44,830 nt of DNA from Natrinema limicola JCM 13563 (lineage in GTDB: Archaea > Halobacteriota > Halobacteria > Halobacteriales > Natrialbaceae): assembly GCF_000337475.1 (NCBI RefSeq), contig NZ_AOIT01000031.1:748-45577 (forward strand), in the 5' to 3' direction. Each line of letters begins with the position of its first letter. The first letter of the stretch is position 1. This document shows, one piece after another, positions 8,884 through 17,641 of this stretch. The notes beneath the pieces are model-generated. The model was given only the letters and a program-made list of their open reading frames with translations, was not told the DNA's origin and searched no databases. The position numbers and the translations under genes are program-made.

Positions 8884-11622
8884 TTACCGTCGTGCCCATG
8901 CGAGCATGCGCTCGTAGACCGGATCGGACGCAAGTGCCTGCGCGTCGCCGACCAGCACGAGCGCGCGTTTGGGCCGGGTCAACGCGACGTTGATCCGGCG
9001 ATAATCCTCGAAGATCGGCCCCTCGAGCGTGCCGGTCGCGGTAAAGGAGACGATGATGACCTCTTGACTCGAGCCCTGGAAGCGGTCGACGGTGTCGACG
9101 GCGACGTCGTCGGGGACGTGGTTCGAGATTTCCGAGACCTGCGCACGGAAGGGGGCGATGACGCCGATTTCGGAGCGCTCGAGGCCGGCAGCCTCGTACG
9201 ACTCGATCAGGTCGGCGATCCGGGCGGCTTCCTCGCTGTCGGTGTACTGGCTTCGATCACCCTCGATGTTGACGAACGAGACCGGATCCTGCAGGCGTTC
9301 GGGCAAGGCGTCCCGAGAGACACCCTCGAGATCGTCGAGCGTCCGACTCGCGACCGGCGATGTCGCGGGCCGAAGCTGGCCGTCGTAGAATTCGGTGGAG
9401 GCAAATGCCTGAATGCGCTGGTTCATCCGGTATTGGCGGTCGAGCATGACGCCGGCGTCGGGATACAGGTCGACGAGTCGTTCAAATAGCGACTCGGAGA
9501 GTTCGTTCTCGGCTCGCACGACGGGTGGCAACTGCTCGTGGTCGCCGACGAGGACGAACCGCTCGGCCAGGTTGATCGCTGCACAGGTCCCCGGTTCAGT
9601 GAGCTGGGCAGCCTCGTCGACCAGCGCCACGTCGAAGGTCTGTTCTTTCATCACCCGCGAGCCACAGGTTGCGGTCGTCGCCGCCACGACCTGTGCGTTT
9701 TGCAGTTTCGCGACGCGATCGTCGGGATCGCCCGCGCGCTCGAGCCGATAGGGCGCCATATCCTCACGAACGCCACTTTCGGAGCCGATGCGGACGACCT
9801 GGTCGTCGTCAATCACGGCGGTCAATTGCTCGAGGGTGGCCTCGAGTGCGTTGTCGACGGCCCGATTCGTAAAGGCCGACAGCAGGACGCGCTCGCCGCG
9901 CTCGACCATCGCACGGATGGCCTGGGCGATGGTGTAGGTCTTCCCGGTGCCCGGCGGGCCGTGGATCAGCGCGCAATCTTTCGCGCCGACGGCCTTCGTT
10001 ACGGCCTCGTTTTGGTTCCTGTTATTGCCGATAAACTCCTCGTCGATCGCTTCGAACTCGGGCTCTGTGCGCCCGAACAGGATATCCTTGCGTCGCGCGT
10101 CGCCTTTCAGCAGTGCGTCGTGCATCGCGACGAGCAGCCGGTCGGTCGTCAGTTCGGAGGGATAGACGTCGAGGCGTGTGACTTCGACCGGCTCGTCTGC
10201 TGTGAGGACGATCTCGTCGTCTAACCGCTCGATCCGCGCCAACTCGGAGTCGCCCCGAACCGGGTGGCCGTCACTCGCAAGGACGAGGTCGCCCTCGCGG
10301 AGCTTCGACGTTGCACCACCTTCGCGGCGCGCTCTGAGTTCCCAGCGGCCGCCCTCGAGCGACCGTTTTTCGACGAACTCGAGGTCGATCAGCGCGCGGT
10401 CGTCGTCGGCCCGTTCCTCGGCGCTCTGTTCCCAGAGTTTGGCGTACTCGCGGTGGACCTCGCGGCGTTCCTCCTCGATCGCCCGGTAAAAGCGCTCGAA
10501 GTACTCGCGTTCCGCCTCGGGCAATGGCTGACCGATCTGGCCAGCCTTGGAGTCCTGATCGAGGCGGCCGGAGACGACCATGCAGGTGTCCTGCTCGAAA
10601 CAGTATTCACACTTCGCGTCGGCCTCGTAGCCGGTCGGCACCCCATTGCTGACTTCCATCGCCGCGATCTCGTTGCGCAGGCGGACGACGTATTTCAGGA
10701 GCCCATCACCCATCGAGAAGTCCTTTGCAGGGGTGAGATCGCCGGTCTCCTCGTTGCGATCAAGCGCCGAGTTCTTCGTATAGAGTAAGGTTCCGGTGTC
10801 GACGTCGCCGCCGTGTTCCTCGAGCAACAGCGCGTAACAGGCGGCCTGGACCTTGTCCTTGAATCGGGGTTCTTTTTTCAGGTTCTTCCCCGTCTTGAGT
10901 TCGACCGGCGCGCCCCGCCTGATGGCGTCGGCTCGCCCGCGGATGCCGAAGGTTTCGCTGATGAGCAACTGCTCGGAACGCCAGTTGTCGTCCTCGGTGA
11001 GCCGGCCCTGCTCGAGCCATCCCTCAATTGCTTTGGCGTTCTCGCGAACGTCTTCGACGACGGCTTCAGGCGTCTCGCCCAGCAGGCCGAGTTGGAGACC
11101 GCGTTCCTCGATGCGGGCGTCGATCGACTCCTCGAGGTCCCGGCCCCGCAAGAGGTCGCCGAAGACCTCGTGGACGAGGGTCCCCTTGACGACGGGATAG
11201 TTCAGCGGGACGCCCGAGAGCTTGTTCAGGTAGTACAGCCGGGGACACTCGACCCAGTTGCGGATCGACGTGACGCTGACCAGAAAGGAGGGTTCGACGA
11301 CGACGTAGGAGTCGCCCGTCGTCGCATACTGCGTCTCACCTCGGAACTCCTCTTCTTTCGCGTTCGTCACGAGCAGTTCCATCCCCGGCTCGAGCAACGC
11401 CGCAGACTCGGTCCACTTGTTCCAGAGCGTCACCGTCGTCGTCTCGTCGCCGTCCGTGACGGCCGCCGTTCCGCCGTCGCTGAGCGCCGGCGTGGCGTTG
11501 CCGGGCGGTTCGATCCCGTCGTCAGCCAGTCGAAGCGGCACCTCGGCGAGTTCGCTTTCGCCGTAGCTCGTCGACACCGACCGCACGTCGACCTCGTCAG
11601 CGACGGTTCCGCGTACGTACAC
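8884..11622 (-). CDS. Dna2-like nuclease-helicase
   Basis: A 912-residue fusion of a Cas4/RecB-like nuclease and a superfamily 1B helicase, as in Dna2. The N-terminal 100 residues look OB-fold-like. The nuclease domain (about 110-350) begins SIRNWVECPRLYYLNK and ends in CEYCFEQDTC, giving the four Cys of an iron-sulphur cluster; HEVF and ELKTGKNLKKEPRFKDKVQAACY contain the PD-(D/E)XK residues. The helicase has Walker A GPPGTGKT (about 560), DEAAQLTEP and QYRMNQRI, and ends with DTVDRFQGSSQEV and NVALTRPKRAL. It likely processes DNA ends and flaps. The start is a GTG at 11622 (MYVRGTV). Confidence 0.92.
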   Translation of the reverse strand: MYVRGTVADEVDVRSVSTSYGESELAEVPLRLADDGIEPPGNATPALSDGGTAAVTDGDETTTVTLWNKWTESAALLEPGMELLVTNAKEEEFRGETQYATTGDSYVVVEPSFLVSVTSIRNWVECPRLYYLNKLSGVPLNYPVVKGTLVHEVFGDLLRGRDLEESIDARIEERGLQLGLLGETPEAVVEDVRENAKAIEGWLEQGRLTEDDNWRSEQLLISETFGIRGRADAIRRGAPVELKTGKNLKKEPRFKDKVQAACYALLLEEHGGDVDTGTLLYTKNSALDRNEETGDLTPAKDFSMGDGLLKYVVRLRNEIAAMEVSNGVPTGYEADAKCEYCFEQDTCMVVSGRLDQDSKAGQIGQPLPEAEREYFERFYRAIEEERREVHREYAKLWEQSAEERADDDRALIDLEFVEKRSLEGGRWELRARREGGATSKLREGDLVLASDGHPVRGDSELARIERLDDEIVLTADEPVEVTRLDVYPSELTTDRLLVAMHDALLKGDARRKDILFGRTEPEFEAIDEEFIGNNRNQNEAVTKAVGAKDCALIHGPPGTGKTYTIAQAIRAMVERGERVLLSAFTNRAVDNALEATLEQLTAVIDDDQVVRIGSESGVREDMAPYRLERAGDPDDRVAKLQNAQVVAATTATCGSRVMKEQTFDVALVDEAAQLTEPGTCAAINLAERFVLVGDHEQLPPVVRAENELSESLFERLVDLYPDAGVMLDRQYRMNQRIQAFASTEFYDGQLRPATSPVASRTLDDLEGVSRDALPERLQDPVSFVNIEGDRSQYTDSEEAARIADLIESYEAAGLERSEIGVIAPFRAQVSEISNHVPDDVAVDTVDRFQGSSQEVIIVSFTATGTLEGPIFEDYRRINVALTRPKRALVLVGDAQALASDPVYERMLAWARR

Positions 11623-11838
11623 AGCCTACTGTCACGGTCGAGTGATCAAAAACGCTATCGGTCGCTTGGCCATGGCCAGCGAGCGAGACGCGCTGAGGGA
11701 CAGTCGCGTTCACCCGCCGATAAGACGCGTTTACTGTCCGTTTCAGTGAGATGCGGAACCGTCTCTATTATCAATCGAACCGTGATGAGAAGAACGGACG
11801 CGGACGCTTTTGCGGGCGAGCGCCAACCGCTGTCTGCT

Positions 11839-12396
11839 ATGAGCGACCCTAACAGCGACGACCGTCGGTCGGGTGGCCCGCCCGAGGACGGCACTGACGA
11901 CGGGCCACCCAGCCGCACCGAACCGGCAGCGGCCGACATCGATTCGGGCACCGGCGTCGGCGATCGAACGGATACGGGCCGTGACCCACGTGACGAGTCT
12001 ACCCAAGTCGCAACCGGGGAACGCCGGCGAGACACGTCGGTCCTCAGCCTGCTCGTCGCCGTCATCGGGGTGTGGGTCGCGCTGTCGACAGTCGTCTTCG
12101 GGACGACTGCGGCTCCGCTCTGGAACAACGTCCTCGCCGGCCTCGTCATCGGCGTCGCCGCAGGCTACAACTACTACCGACTGACGAACGACATCCCGCT
12201 TAGTACCGCCATCGCGTCACTGGTCGCCATTCTTGGTATCTGGCTCATCGTCTCGGCTGCGCTGCTCGAGATGACTGGCGGCCCGTTCTGGAACACGATC
12301 GCGTCCGGGCTGTTGGTCGCCGGACTTGCGGGATACAACGCCTACGAGGCCCGCGACGCACGGACGGTCGCGACCGAACCCGAGACGGGAACTTAG
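11839..12396 (+). CDS. SPW-repeat membrane protein
   Basis: A 185-residue protein: a hydrophilic, disordered N-terminus rich in D, G, R and P (1-65), then two tandem SPW-type repeats (about 66-112 and 118-166). Each has a pair of membrane helices and the W-x-x-(L/S) ... WN-x-(L/I)-(A/S)-G pattern (GVWVALST / LWNNVLAGL; GIWLIVSA / FWNTIASGL). The function of SPW proteins is unknown. I take the ATG at 11839 (MSDPNSDD); the frame is open far upstream only as a shadow of the Dna2 gene. Its stop overlaps by three bases the stop of the convergent gene at 12393-12647. Confidence 0.8.
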   Translation: MSDPNSDDRRSGGPPEDGTDDGPPSRTEPAAADIDSGTGVGDRTDTGRDPRDESTQVATGERRRDTSVLSLLVAVIGVWVALSTVVFGTTAAPLWNNVLAGLVIGVAAGYNYYRLTNDIPLSTAIASLVAILGIWLIVSAALLEMTGGPFWNTIASGLLVAGLAGYNAYEARDARTVATEPETGT

Positions 12397-12647
12397 ATCC
12401 GGTCCGGCCCGTAGTCGGCCTCGAGGCGACGGATACGGTGTTCGGCAGCGTGGTGGCTCATTGCGACGGCGGCAAATACCAGCATTACGGCGGCAAAGCC
12501 GATCGAGACAGCCGGCGAGACGCCGTTGACGTAGCTATTACCGAGTTGTCCAAGCGCCAGTGCAAGCGGAGCAAGCGTCAGCAGCGAACTTTTCACCGGC
12601 GTGGCACGAAACAGTTCGACAAACGAGAGTGAGTGACGGCCGGACAT
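12393..12647 (-). CDS. Small membrane protein, haloarchaeal type, function unknown
   Basis: 84 residues from MSGRHSLSF; an upstream ATG at 12686 would give 97. Two hydrophobic helices are visible (SSLLTLAPLALALGQLG, AVSIGFAAVMLVFAAVAM), followed by a charged, His/Arg-rich tail (SHHAAEHRIRRLEADYG) that probably faces the cytoplasm. I do not recognise a family. It is convergent with the SPW gene and the two stop codons overlap (TAG 12394-12396 against TAA 12393-12395). Confidence 0.6.
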   Translation of the reverse strand: MSGRHSLSFVELFRATPVKSSLLTLAPLALALGQLGNSYVNGVSPAVSIGFAAVMLVFAAVAMSHHAAEHRIRRLEADYGPDRI

Positions 12648-12821
12648 AGGGAAAGCGTCGGTTACGTTCCCTGTGATGGGAGCCATCGTATCCCTTTTGA
12701 TTCCGTCTCACATCCCCGCGCCGCGTGGCTCGAATCGGTCATTGTCTCGCGTAACAGTCGTTTCGGGGCGTCTGTCGAGGTAATCGATACGTTCTTTCTG
12801 CCGGCAATCTAACCGGCGCGT

Positions 12822-13373
12822 ATGCGGATACGCGAGTGGCAGGACATACTCGAGGACGTCACGGAGCGAGATGTCGATCCGGAGGACTGGCGTGCCGTCG
12901 CCGGTGACCGCGCCGGTGGCGTCGGCGAAGACATGTACCTCGCGCATCCCCGGGCCGGCGTCTTCTTCCTGAAAACGTACGCGAAAAACCCATTTGAGGT
13001 GCGTGGCGTCGGGACGCGGGTCGCCCGCAATCTCGATGACGAGATCGGCTCGTTCATGCCCGAACGCGACGCAGGTGGCCGCTTTGCGGTCCAATCACCG
13101 CCCGAAGACGAAGCTCAGGCCGAGACTGTCGGGAAGCGCCTCGAGACCATCCTCGAGACGCACGCGGACGCGCCGACCCGCCCGCAGGACCTGTTCGACG
13201 ACGTGATGGAGGCCATCGAGAGCCCCGCGTTCGGGCCGATGGCGTACGATCAGTACGACCGCCCCGACGAACTCAAGGGCCTCGCCGAGCGCTTCGAGGA
13301 GGCCGACGAGCTACTGAACAGCGAACTCGACGACCTGATCGAGACGGATGAAGTCGATCGGGGCTTCATGTGA
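12822..13373 (+). CDS. Conserved haloarchaeal protein of unknown function
   Basis: A 183-residue, strongly acidic soluble protein (many D/E, few K), probably cytoplasmic. The N-terminal part (IREWQDILEDVTERDVDPEDWRAVAG) looks helical; the middle has MYLAHPRAGVFFLKTYAKNPFEVRGVGTRVAR, perhaps a beta-sheet domain; the C-terminus is a helical DELKGLAERFEEADELLNSELDD segment. No enzyme motif or metal ligand cluster is visible. Codon use and third-position GC look native. The next gene starts 72 bases later on the same strand. Confidence 0.7.
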   Translation: MRIREWQDILEDVTERDVDPEDWRAVAGDRAGGVGEDMYLAHPRAGVFFLKTYAKNPFEVRGVGTRVARNLDDEIGSFMPERDAGGRFAVQSPPEDEAQAETVGKRLETILETHADAPTRPQDLFDDVMEAIESPAFGPMAYDQYDRPDELKGLAERFEEADELLNSELDDLIETDEVDRGFM

Positions 13374-13445
13374 GACTCGGTCGAGGCGCAGTAACCTGCG
13401 TTCGCGTCCGGTGGCTCTTTGGGAGCGCACTTCGAGCATAGTGTT

Positions 13446-13844
13446 ATGTCACCGAGTGCCGAGTCGATCGTCCGCGACTACTACGACGCACTCCGCAACG
13501 GCGAGCCCCTCGTGCCCTACTTCCGTGACGACGCGTCGACCGTCAAATTCGGCATCAGCGAGTCCCTGTTCGGGAGCGACGAAATCGCGCGGGCGCTCGC
13601 AGAACAGACCGAAACGACCGACAACTGGACGGTTAGCAGTCGGCATCTCGTCGTCGACGAGCACGACGAGTTCGCGACGATGGCCGACGACGTCACGATG
13701 GCCTGGACGGACACGACAAGCGGCGATCGACATCGCTTCGACAGTCGCTGGAGCGCCACGCTCGTAAAACGGGCATCGGCCAGCGACGGTGCGCGCGACT
13801 GGCGATTTGCAATGATGCACGTCAGCGCGCCACACGATCTATGA
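13446..13844 (+). CDS. NTF2/SnoaL-like protein
   Basis: A 132-residue protein with the NTF2-like cone fold: ESIVRDYYDALRNGEPLVPYFRDDASTVKFG at the start (helices then the first strand), and later WTVSSRHLVVDEHDEFATMADDVTMAWTD and WRFAMMHVSAPHDL as strands. Similar proteins act as small-molecule isomerases, hydrolases or binding proteins; nothing here fixes a ligand. The ATG at 13446 was chosen. It overlaps the next gene by four bases (ATGA), so the two are translationally linked. Confidence 0.7.
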   Translation: MSPSAESIVRDYYDALRNGEPLVPYFRDDASTVKFGISESLFGSDEIARALAEQTETTDNWTVSSRHLVVDEHDEFATMADDVTMAWTDTTSGDRHRFDSRWSATLVKRASASDGARDWRFAMMHVSAPHDL

Positions 13845-14065
13845 GCCGGGGTCGCGGCCCACAACGCGGCCCGTCGCGCTCGAGGACACAGCCGAACGCG
13901 GCAGATCAGCTCAAAATCGTGTTCGTGTTGCTGGTCGGGCTTTCAGGCGGCCTGATTGCCTTCCAGAGTGACGCGTCACTGGTGGTAATCGGCGGCGCGA
14001 TGCTTGGCGGTATCGTCGCCGGTGGCGCGTTGCTGTGGTACCTCCTCTGGATTCTGACCGACTAG
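13841..14065 (+). CDS. Small two-helix membrane protein
   Basis: 74 residues: a basic, Pro/Arg-rich N-terminus (SRGRGPQRGPSRSRTQPN), then two hydrophobic helices (LKIVFVLLVGLSGGLIAF and VVIGGAMLGGIVAGGALLWYLLWIL), ending in TD. The positive N-terminus predicts both ends inside. Its start overlaps the stop of the NTF2-like gene (ATGA at 13841-13844), a strong sign of a two-gene operon. No known family was recognised. Confidence 0.72.
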   Translation: MSRGRGPQRGPSRSRTQPNAADQLKIVFVLLVGLSGGLIAFQSDASLVVIGGAMLGGIVAGGALLWYLLWILTD

Positions 14066-14092
14066 GGGTCGCAGAATCGACCTCGAGCGCGG

Positions 14093-15049
14093 TTAGCGAT
14101 CGATGCGTCGAATCCACAGGTCCGGCGCGTCGAGTTCGTCGTGGGTCGGCAGGTTCTCCGGGTGGTCCCAGACGAGTCCCGCCGTCTCGAGGTCGCGGAC
14201 GGCGACGACGTGTTCGAAGAAGTTCTTGCCGCGCTCGTACTGGCGCTGCTTGAGTCCGAGGCCGAGTAGGCGACGGAGCAGCCGTTGGAGGGGACCGCGG
14301 CCCTGTCGGCGCTCGTCGAGTTTCCGCCGCAGGTCCTCGTACTCGTCGTCGAAGGCGTGATCCATCAGAAGTTCGGCATAACCTTCGACGACGGTCATCG
14401 CGGCATCGAGGTCGCGGAACGCCTCGCGGTTGAACGACCCTTCCGAGAGGGTGGCGATTCCGTCTTCCATGCGGGTTTCGAGGTGGTCTGAGAGCCACGG
14501 TGCGGCCCCGAACTCTGCGGCGTGGGTCACTTCGTGGAAGGCGATCCAGCGACGGAACCGGTCGGCGTCCACGTCGAGCGTGTCGGCTGCGTTGCGGATG
14601 TTCGGCCGAACGAAATACAGCGCGTGGTCGTCATCGGGCATATCGGCCAGCAAGAGTGGGTCATACTGCCCCAGGACGTTCCGTCCGAGGAAGGAAAGGA
14701 GAACGGTCATCGTCCCCGTGTTGATCGTCCGGGCGACGCCGGGGAACGCGCCGGTGTGGGTCTCGAGGGCGCTCATGACCCGCTCGAAGGTGGCGACGTT
14801 GGCGTCGATCCAGTGGTGGCGGTTCTGGATCTCGATGGTTTCGGGTACGTCGAACTCGACGCCGGAGACCGCTCGTACGGCTGCCCGCGCGTCCCGAACG
14901 TCGCGGGCGTAACCATCGCGCTCGCCGGGCTCGAGCTCGAGCGTACCGGGATCGGTCGCCGCCTTGGCGGCGTCGGCGGCCGATCGCCAGTCGATCGCAT
15001 CGGAACCGGACGCCCCGGCGACGGCCCGGGCGCTACGATAGAGATTCAC
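14093..15049 (-). CDS. Zincin-like metalloprotease (DUF2342-type, F420-associated group)
   Basis: About 318 residues with a gluzincin motif HEVTHAAEFGAAPWLSDHL (the HExxH is near residue 180), flanked by FRRWIAFHE and the acidic helices typical of the DUF2342/zinc-dependent metalloprotease group found in actinobacteria and haloarchaea and often annotated as F420-associated. Proteolysis is inferred; no substrate is known. The frame is open to a TTG at 15076, but the GTG at 15049 (VNLYRSARAV) matches the family start and has an AT-rich CTTTTG about 25 bases ahead. The C-terminal region (LRRLLGLGLKQRQYERGKNFFEHV) is intact. Confidence 0.78.
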   Translation of the reverse strand: MNLYRSARAVAGASGSDAIDWRSAADAAKAATDPGTLELEPGERDGYARDVRDARAAVRAVSGVEFDVPETIEIQNRHHWIDANVATFERVMSALETHTGAFPGVARTINTGTMTVLLSFLGRNVLGQYDPLLLADMPDDDHALYFVRPNIRNAADTLDVDADRFRRWIAFHEVTHAAEFGAAPWLSDHLETRMEDGIATLSEGSFNREAFRDLDAAMTVVEGYAELLMDHAFDDEYEDLRRKLDERRQGRGPLQRLLRRLLGLGLKQRQYERGKNFFEHVVAVRDLETAGLVWDHPENLPTHDELDAPDLWIRRIDR

Positions 15050-15146
15050 GACGGAGACTAGGTGAAGGAAGCGCAAAAGCGTTCGGCTCAGTCGTGTGCC
15101 ACGACCTGATACTATCGCTCAGGCACTGCCGATCGCCGGCCGACGA

Positions 15147-15464
15147 TTACGTAACGATGACGTCGGGTTCCTCTTCGGACTCGAGTTCGTCTTCCTCGTC
15201 GTCGCCACCACGGAACTTCTTGGCGGCGACGGCGATGCCGACGAGGACGGCGAGTGCGACCAGCGCGCCGACGGCGCTTTTGCCTTTGCCACCGGAGTCG
15301 TCGGCTGCAGCCATCCCCTCCTCAGATTCGGTCTCAGTTTCTGAGTCCGTCTCCGCTGTCGATTCCGTGCTGCCGATCGGGAGCGCCTCGCCGATCGTTC
15401 CCAGTCCGAACTGTGTGTCGCCGTCGAAGTGCAATTCGATGAGAGTGAACTTCTTGTCGCCCAT
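15147..15464 (-). CDS. Single-span acidic membrane protein, function unknown
   Basis: 105 residues starting MGDKKFTLIELHFDGDTQFGLG. A Ser/Thr/Glu-rich linker (about 35-60) is followed by one Gly/Ala-rich membrane helix (SAVGALVALAVLVGIAVAAKK, about 67-86) and a very acidic tail (FRGGDDEEDELESEEEPDV). The ATG at 15464 gives a better start than the open frame to 15479. No homology to a named family was recognised. It stands alone and diverges from the LSm-L37e operon. Confidence 0.7.
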   Translation of the reverse strand: MGDKKFTLIELHFDGDTQFGLGTIGEALPIGSTESTAETDSETETESEEGMAAADDSGGKGKSAVGALVALAVLVGIAVAAKKFRGGDDEEDELESEEEPDVIVT

Positions 15465-15562
15465 GCGTAGCCGGTCCACGAGCGGACACTTAGCCGTTTG
15501 GTTAGGTCCAACTGGTTGACTCGTGGCTGAAATATGACTGTACTGGACTCCGGACCGGTACG

Positions 15563-15570
15563 ATTAAGTG
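15563..15570 (+). promoter_or_regulatory. TATA-like box for the LSm-L37e operon
   Basis: ATTAAGTG lies about 23-30 bases before the LSm ATG at 15593, the spacing of leaderless haloarchaeal genes. Confidence 0.35.
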
Positions 15571-15592
15571 CTCATCTCCTGCGGTGTTGCGT

Positions 15593-15820
15593 ATGAGTGG
15601 ACGACCGCTGGACGTCCTCGAGGCGTCGCTCGGTGACCGCGTCACGGTACGACTCAAGAGTGGCGACGAACACGTCGGCGAACTCGCCGGCTACGATCAA
15701 CACATGAATCTGGTGCTCGAGGACGTAACGATTCCCGTCGAGGGTAGCGTCGAAGAGGATGCCCCGGTCGAAGACACAACCATTATACGCGGCGACAACG
15801 TCGTCTCGATCACTCCATGA
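15593..15820 (+). CDS. lsm: Archaeal Sm-like (LSm) RNA-binding protein
   Basis: A 75-residue LSm protein. The Sm1 motif ([29 protein letters not shown], about 18-46) includes the RNA-contacting D-x-H-M-N, and Sm2 is [10 protein letters not shown] near the end. Archaeal LSm proteins form heptameric rings that bind U-rich RNA. The acidic loop ([12 protein letters not shown]) between the motifs is longer than in many homologues, as usual in haloarchaea. The ATG at 15593 follows a TATA-like box, and the stop overlaps the start of rpl37e (ATGA), the conserved archaeal lsm-rpl37e arrangement. Confidence 0.95.
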   Translation: MSGRPLDVLEASLGDRVTVRLKSGDEHVGELAGYDQHMNLVLEDVTIPVEGSVEEDAPVEDTTIIRGDNVVSITP

Positions 15821-15993
15821 CTGGTGCAGGAACCCCGAGCCAAGGAAAGAAGAACAAGACGACCCACACCAAGTGTCGTCGCTGCGGAGAGAAGTCCTAC
15901 CACACGAAGAAGAAGGTCTGCTCGTCGTGCGGCTTCGGCAAATCGGCCAAACGCCGCGGCTACGAGTGGCAGTCGAAAGCCGGCGACAACTGA
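15817..15993 (+). CDS. rpl37e: Ribosomal protein L37e
   Basis: A 58-residue large-subunit ribosomal protein: [41 protein letters not shown] and so on to GDN. A zinc ribbon is formed by CRRC (residues 20-23) and CSSC (35-38), and the protein is basic, unlike its acidic neighbours, as expected for an rRNA binder. Start and length match archaeal L37e. It is translationally coupled to lsm by a four-base overlap. Confidence 0.96.
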   Translation: MTGAGTPSQGKKNKTTHTKCRRCGEKSYHTKKKVCSSCGFGKSAKRRGYEWQSKAGDN

Positions 15994-16124
15994 TCTTTCG
16001 GGTTTCTCTTTCCATTCCATCGGCTCCGTGACACAGCGGTGCCGCCGTCGCGTCCGCTGTTGCACACTGTCGGAACTGAACCGCCGATGGACAACCCTTA
16101 GTTCGGAGCCACGAAGGCTTCCGT

Positions 16125-17318
16125 ATGGAACCCACAGACGCCTTTACCGGTCTCGAGTGTGTCGACTGCGGGGCCACCATCGACGCCGCCGCCGAGTCGC
16201 ATCGCTGCCCGGACTGTGGCGGCACGCTCGACCCGACCTATGCGTACGACGCGATCGACCTCGATCGCGAGACGCTCGCCGCTCGACCGTTCGACTCCCA
16301 GTGGCGCTACGCGGAGTTGCTCCCGTTTTCGCATGAGTCTGCAGTAACAACAGGGGAGGGCGCAACTGCACTGGTCGACTGCCCCGATCTGGCCGACGAA
16401 CTCGGCGTCGAGCGTGTGCTTATCAAAGACGAGGGCCGGAATCCGACGGGCTCGAGGACGGACCGTGGCGCGTCGGTCGCCGTCACGGCGGCTACCCAGC
16501 ACGGTGCGACCGACGTCGCCCTGCCCTCGACGGGGAACAGCGGGCAGGCTGTCGCGGCCTATGCGGCCCGTGCGGGACTCGAGGCACACGCGTATCTCCC
16601 CTCGCGGTCGGGCTTTACGAACAAGGCAATGGTCAACGTCCATGGCGGCGACATGAACGTCGTCGGCGGCCGCTTTGGCGACGCCGTCGGAGCCTTCGAG
16701 GAGGGACTGGGCGAACACGACGACTGGTACTCCCTCCGATCGTTCGAGACTCCCTATCGCCACGAGGGCGCGAAGACGCTGTTCTACGAACTCGTCGAAC
16801 AGCTCGAGTGGGCGGTCCCCGACGTGATCTGTTACCCCACCGGGGACGGCGTCGGCCTCGTCGGCGCGGCCAAGGCCGCAGCCGAGTACCGCGAACTCGG
16901 TCTGACAGACGAGACGCCCGCGCTGTATGCGACACAGGCAGCGGGCTGTGCGCCGATCGTCGAGGCGTTCGACGACGACCGCGACGAGCACGAGCCGGTC
17001 GAGCACCCGGACACGATCTGTGGCGAACTCGAGATTCCCGATCCGGTGGGGAGTTCGCGGGTGCTCGAGGCCATCCGCGAGACCGATGGCGGCGCGATCG
17101 CGACCGACGATCCGGACATCCTCGAGGCCGCCGTGCGAGTCGCGCAGGCGACCGGGCTCGAGCCGATCCCGAGCGCTGCGGCAGCCGCAAGCGGGGCGTG
17201 GGAACTCGCCGAGCGTGGTGCGTTCGACGGCGACGAGACGGTTGTCATCGTCAACACCGGTGCGGGGAACAAGGAAGCCGACGTGTTGCGCAGCCACCTG
17301 ATGAGTCAGGGAATCTGA
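16125..17318 (+). CDS. Threonine-synthase-like PLP-fold protein lacking the Schiff-base lysine
   Basis: 397 residues. An N-terminal zinc ribbon (CVDC 12-15, CPDC 28-31) precedes a fold-type II domain like threonine synthase. The segment that normally reads NPTGSFKDRG is NPTGSRTDRG here (106-115), so the PLP lysine position is Thr112 (codon ACG, 16458-16460). STGNSG (about 135-140), the glycine-rich PTGDGVGLVGA loop and the C-terminal NTGAGNK remain. Without that lysine an ordinary PLP reaction is doubtful; it may be a regulatory or binding paralogue, or use another residue. The reading frame is intact, with native codon use. Annotating it as an active ThrC would be unsafe. Confidence 0.85.
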   Translation: MEPTDAFTGLECVDCGATIDAAAESHRCPDCGGTLDPTYAYDAIDLDRETLAARPFDSQWRYAELLPFSHESAVTTGEGATALVDCPDLADELGVERVLIKDEGRNPTGSRTDRGASVAVTAATQHGATDVALPSTGNSGQAVAAYAARAGLEAHAYLPSRSGFTNKAMVNVHGGDMNVVGGRFGDAVGAFEEGLGEHDDWYSLRSFETPYRHEGAKTLFYELVEQLEWAVPDVICYPTGDGVGLVGAAKAAAEYRELGLTDETPALYATQAAGCAPIVEAFDDDRDEHEPVEHPDTICGELEIPDPVGSSRVLEAIRETDGGAIATDDPDILEAAVRVAQATGLEPIPSAAAAASGAWELAERGAFDGDETVVIVNTGAGNKEADVLRSHLMSQGI

Positions 17319-17467
17319 ACGGCACCCGTTCCGCCACTCAGTACTCGGTGATATCGTCGCGGAAACCCGTTCAAAACCGATAGCAGCCGTGTTGATCGGT
17401 GTCTGAAGGGAGAACCCGTTCACCGACAATGTCTTGACTCCGAGACGAGTAGACGAAACGAGTACCA

Positions 17468-17641
17468 ATGTGTGAACATTCACCAGAGTGTTCGAACGGG
17501 GACACGTGCCAGCTCGTCCTCAAGAACGGACAGACTGGCCTCGAGACCGCTGAATACTACTGCAAGGCTCACCTCGTGCTGCGGATCTGGGAGGTCGAAA
17601 ACGACAGCACGCTACAGGCTGTCAGTGCCGAGCAATTGTAA
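17468..17641 (+). CDS. 57-residue Cys-rich small protein (possible zinc protein)
   Basis: A short frame from ATG 17468 to TAA 17641: MCEHSPECSNGDTCQLVLKN, then GQTGLETAEYYCKAHLVLRI, ending in QAVSAEQL. The spacing C-x5-C-x5-C followed by C-x2-H (residues 2, 8, 14, 32, 35) suggests a metal site. Haloarchaea encode many zinc-finger microproteins of this size, and codon use is native. It sits in a 480-base gap that would otherwise be empty. The function is unknown and expression is not shown by sequence alone. Confidence 0.55.
   Translation: MCEHSPECSNGDTCQLVLKNGQTGLETAEYYCKAHLVLRIWEVENDSTLQAVSAEQL

Noticed and set aside
10813-11838. Upstream extension of the SPW-repeat frame
   Set aside because: This part is antisense to the Dna2-like gene and unlike SPW proteins; the ATG at 11839 is preferred.
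16098-17483. 461-residue minus-strand frame
   Set aside because: Shadow of the threonine-synthase-like gene; no domains and unnatural composition.
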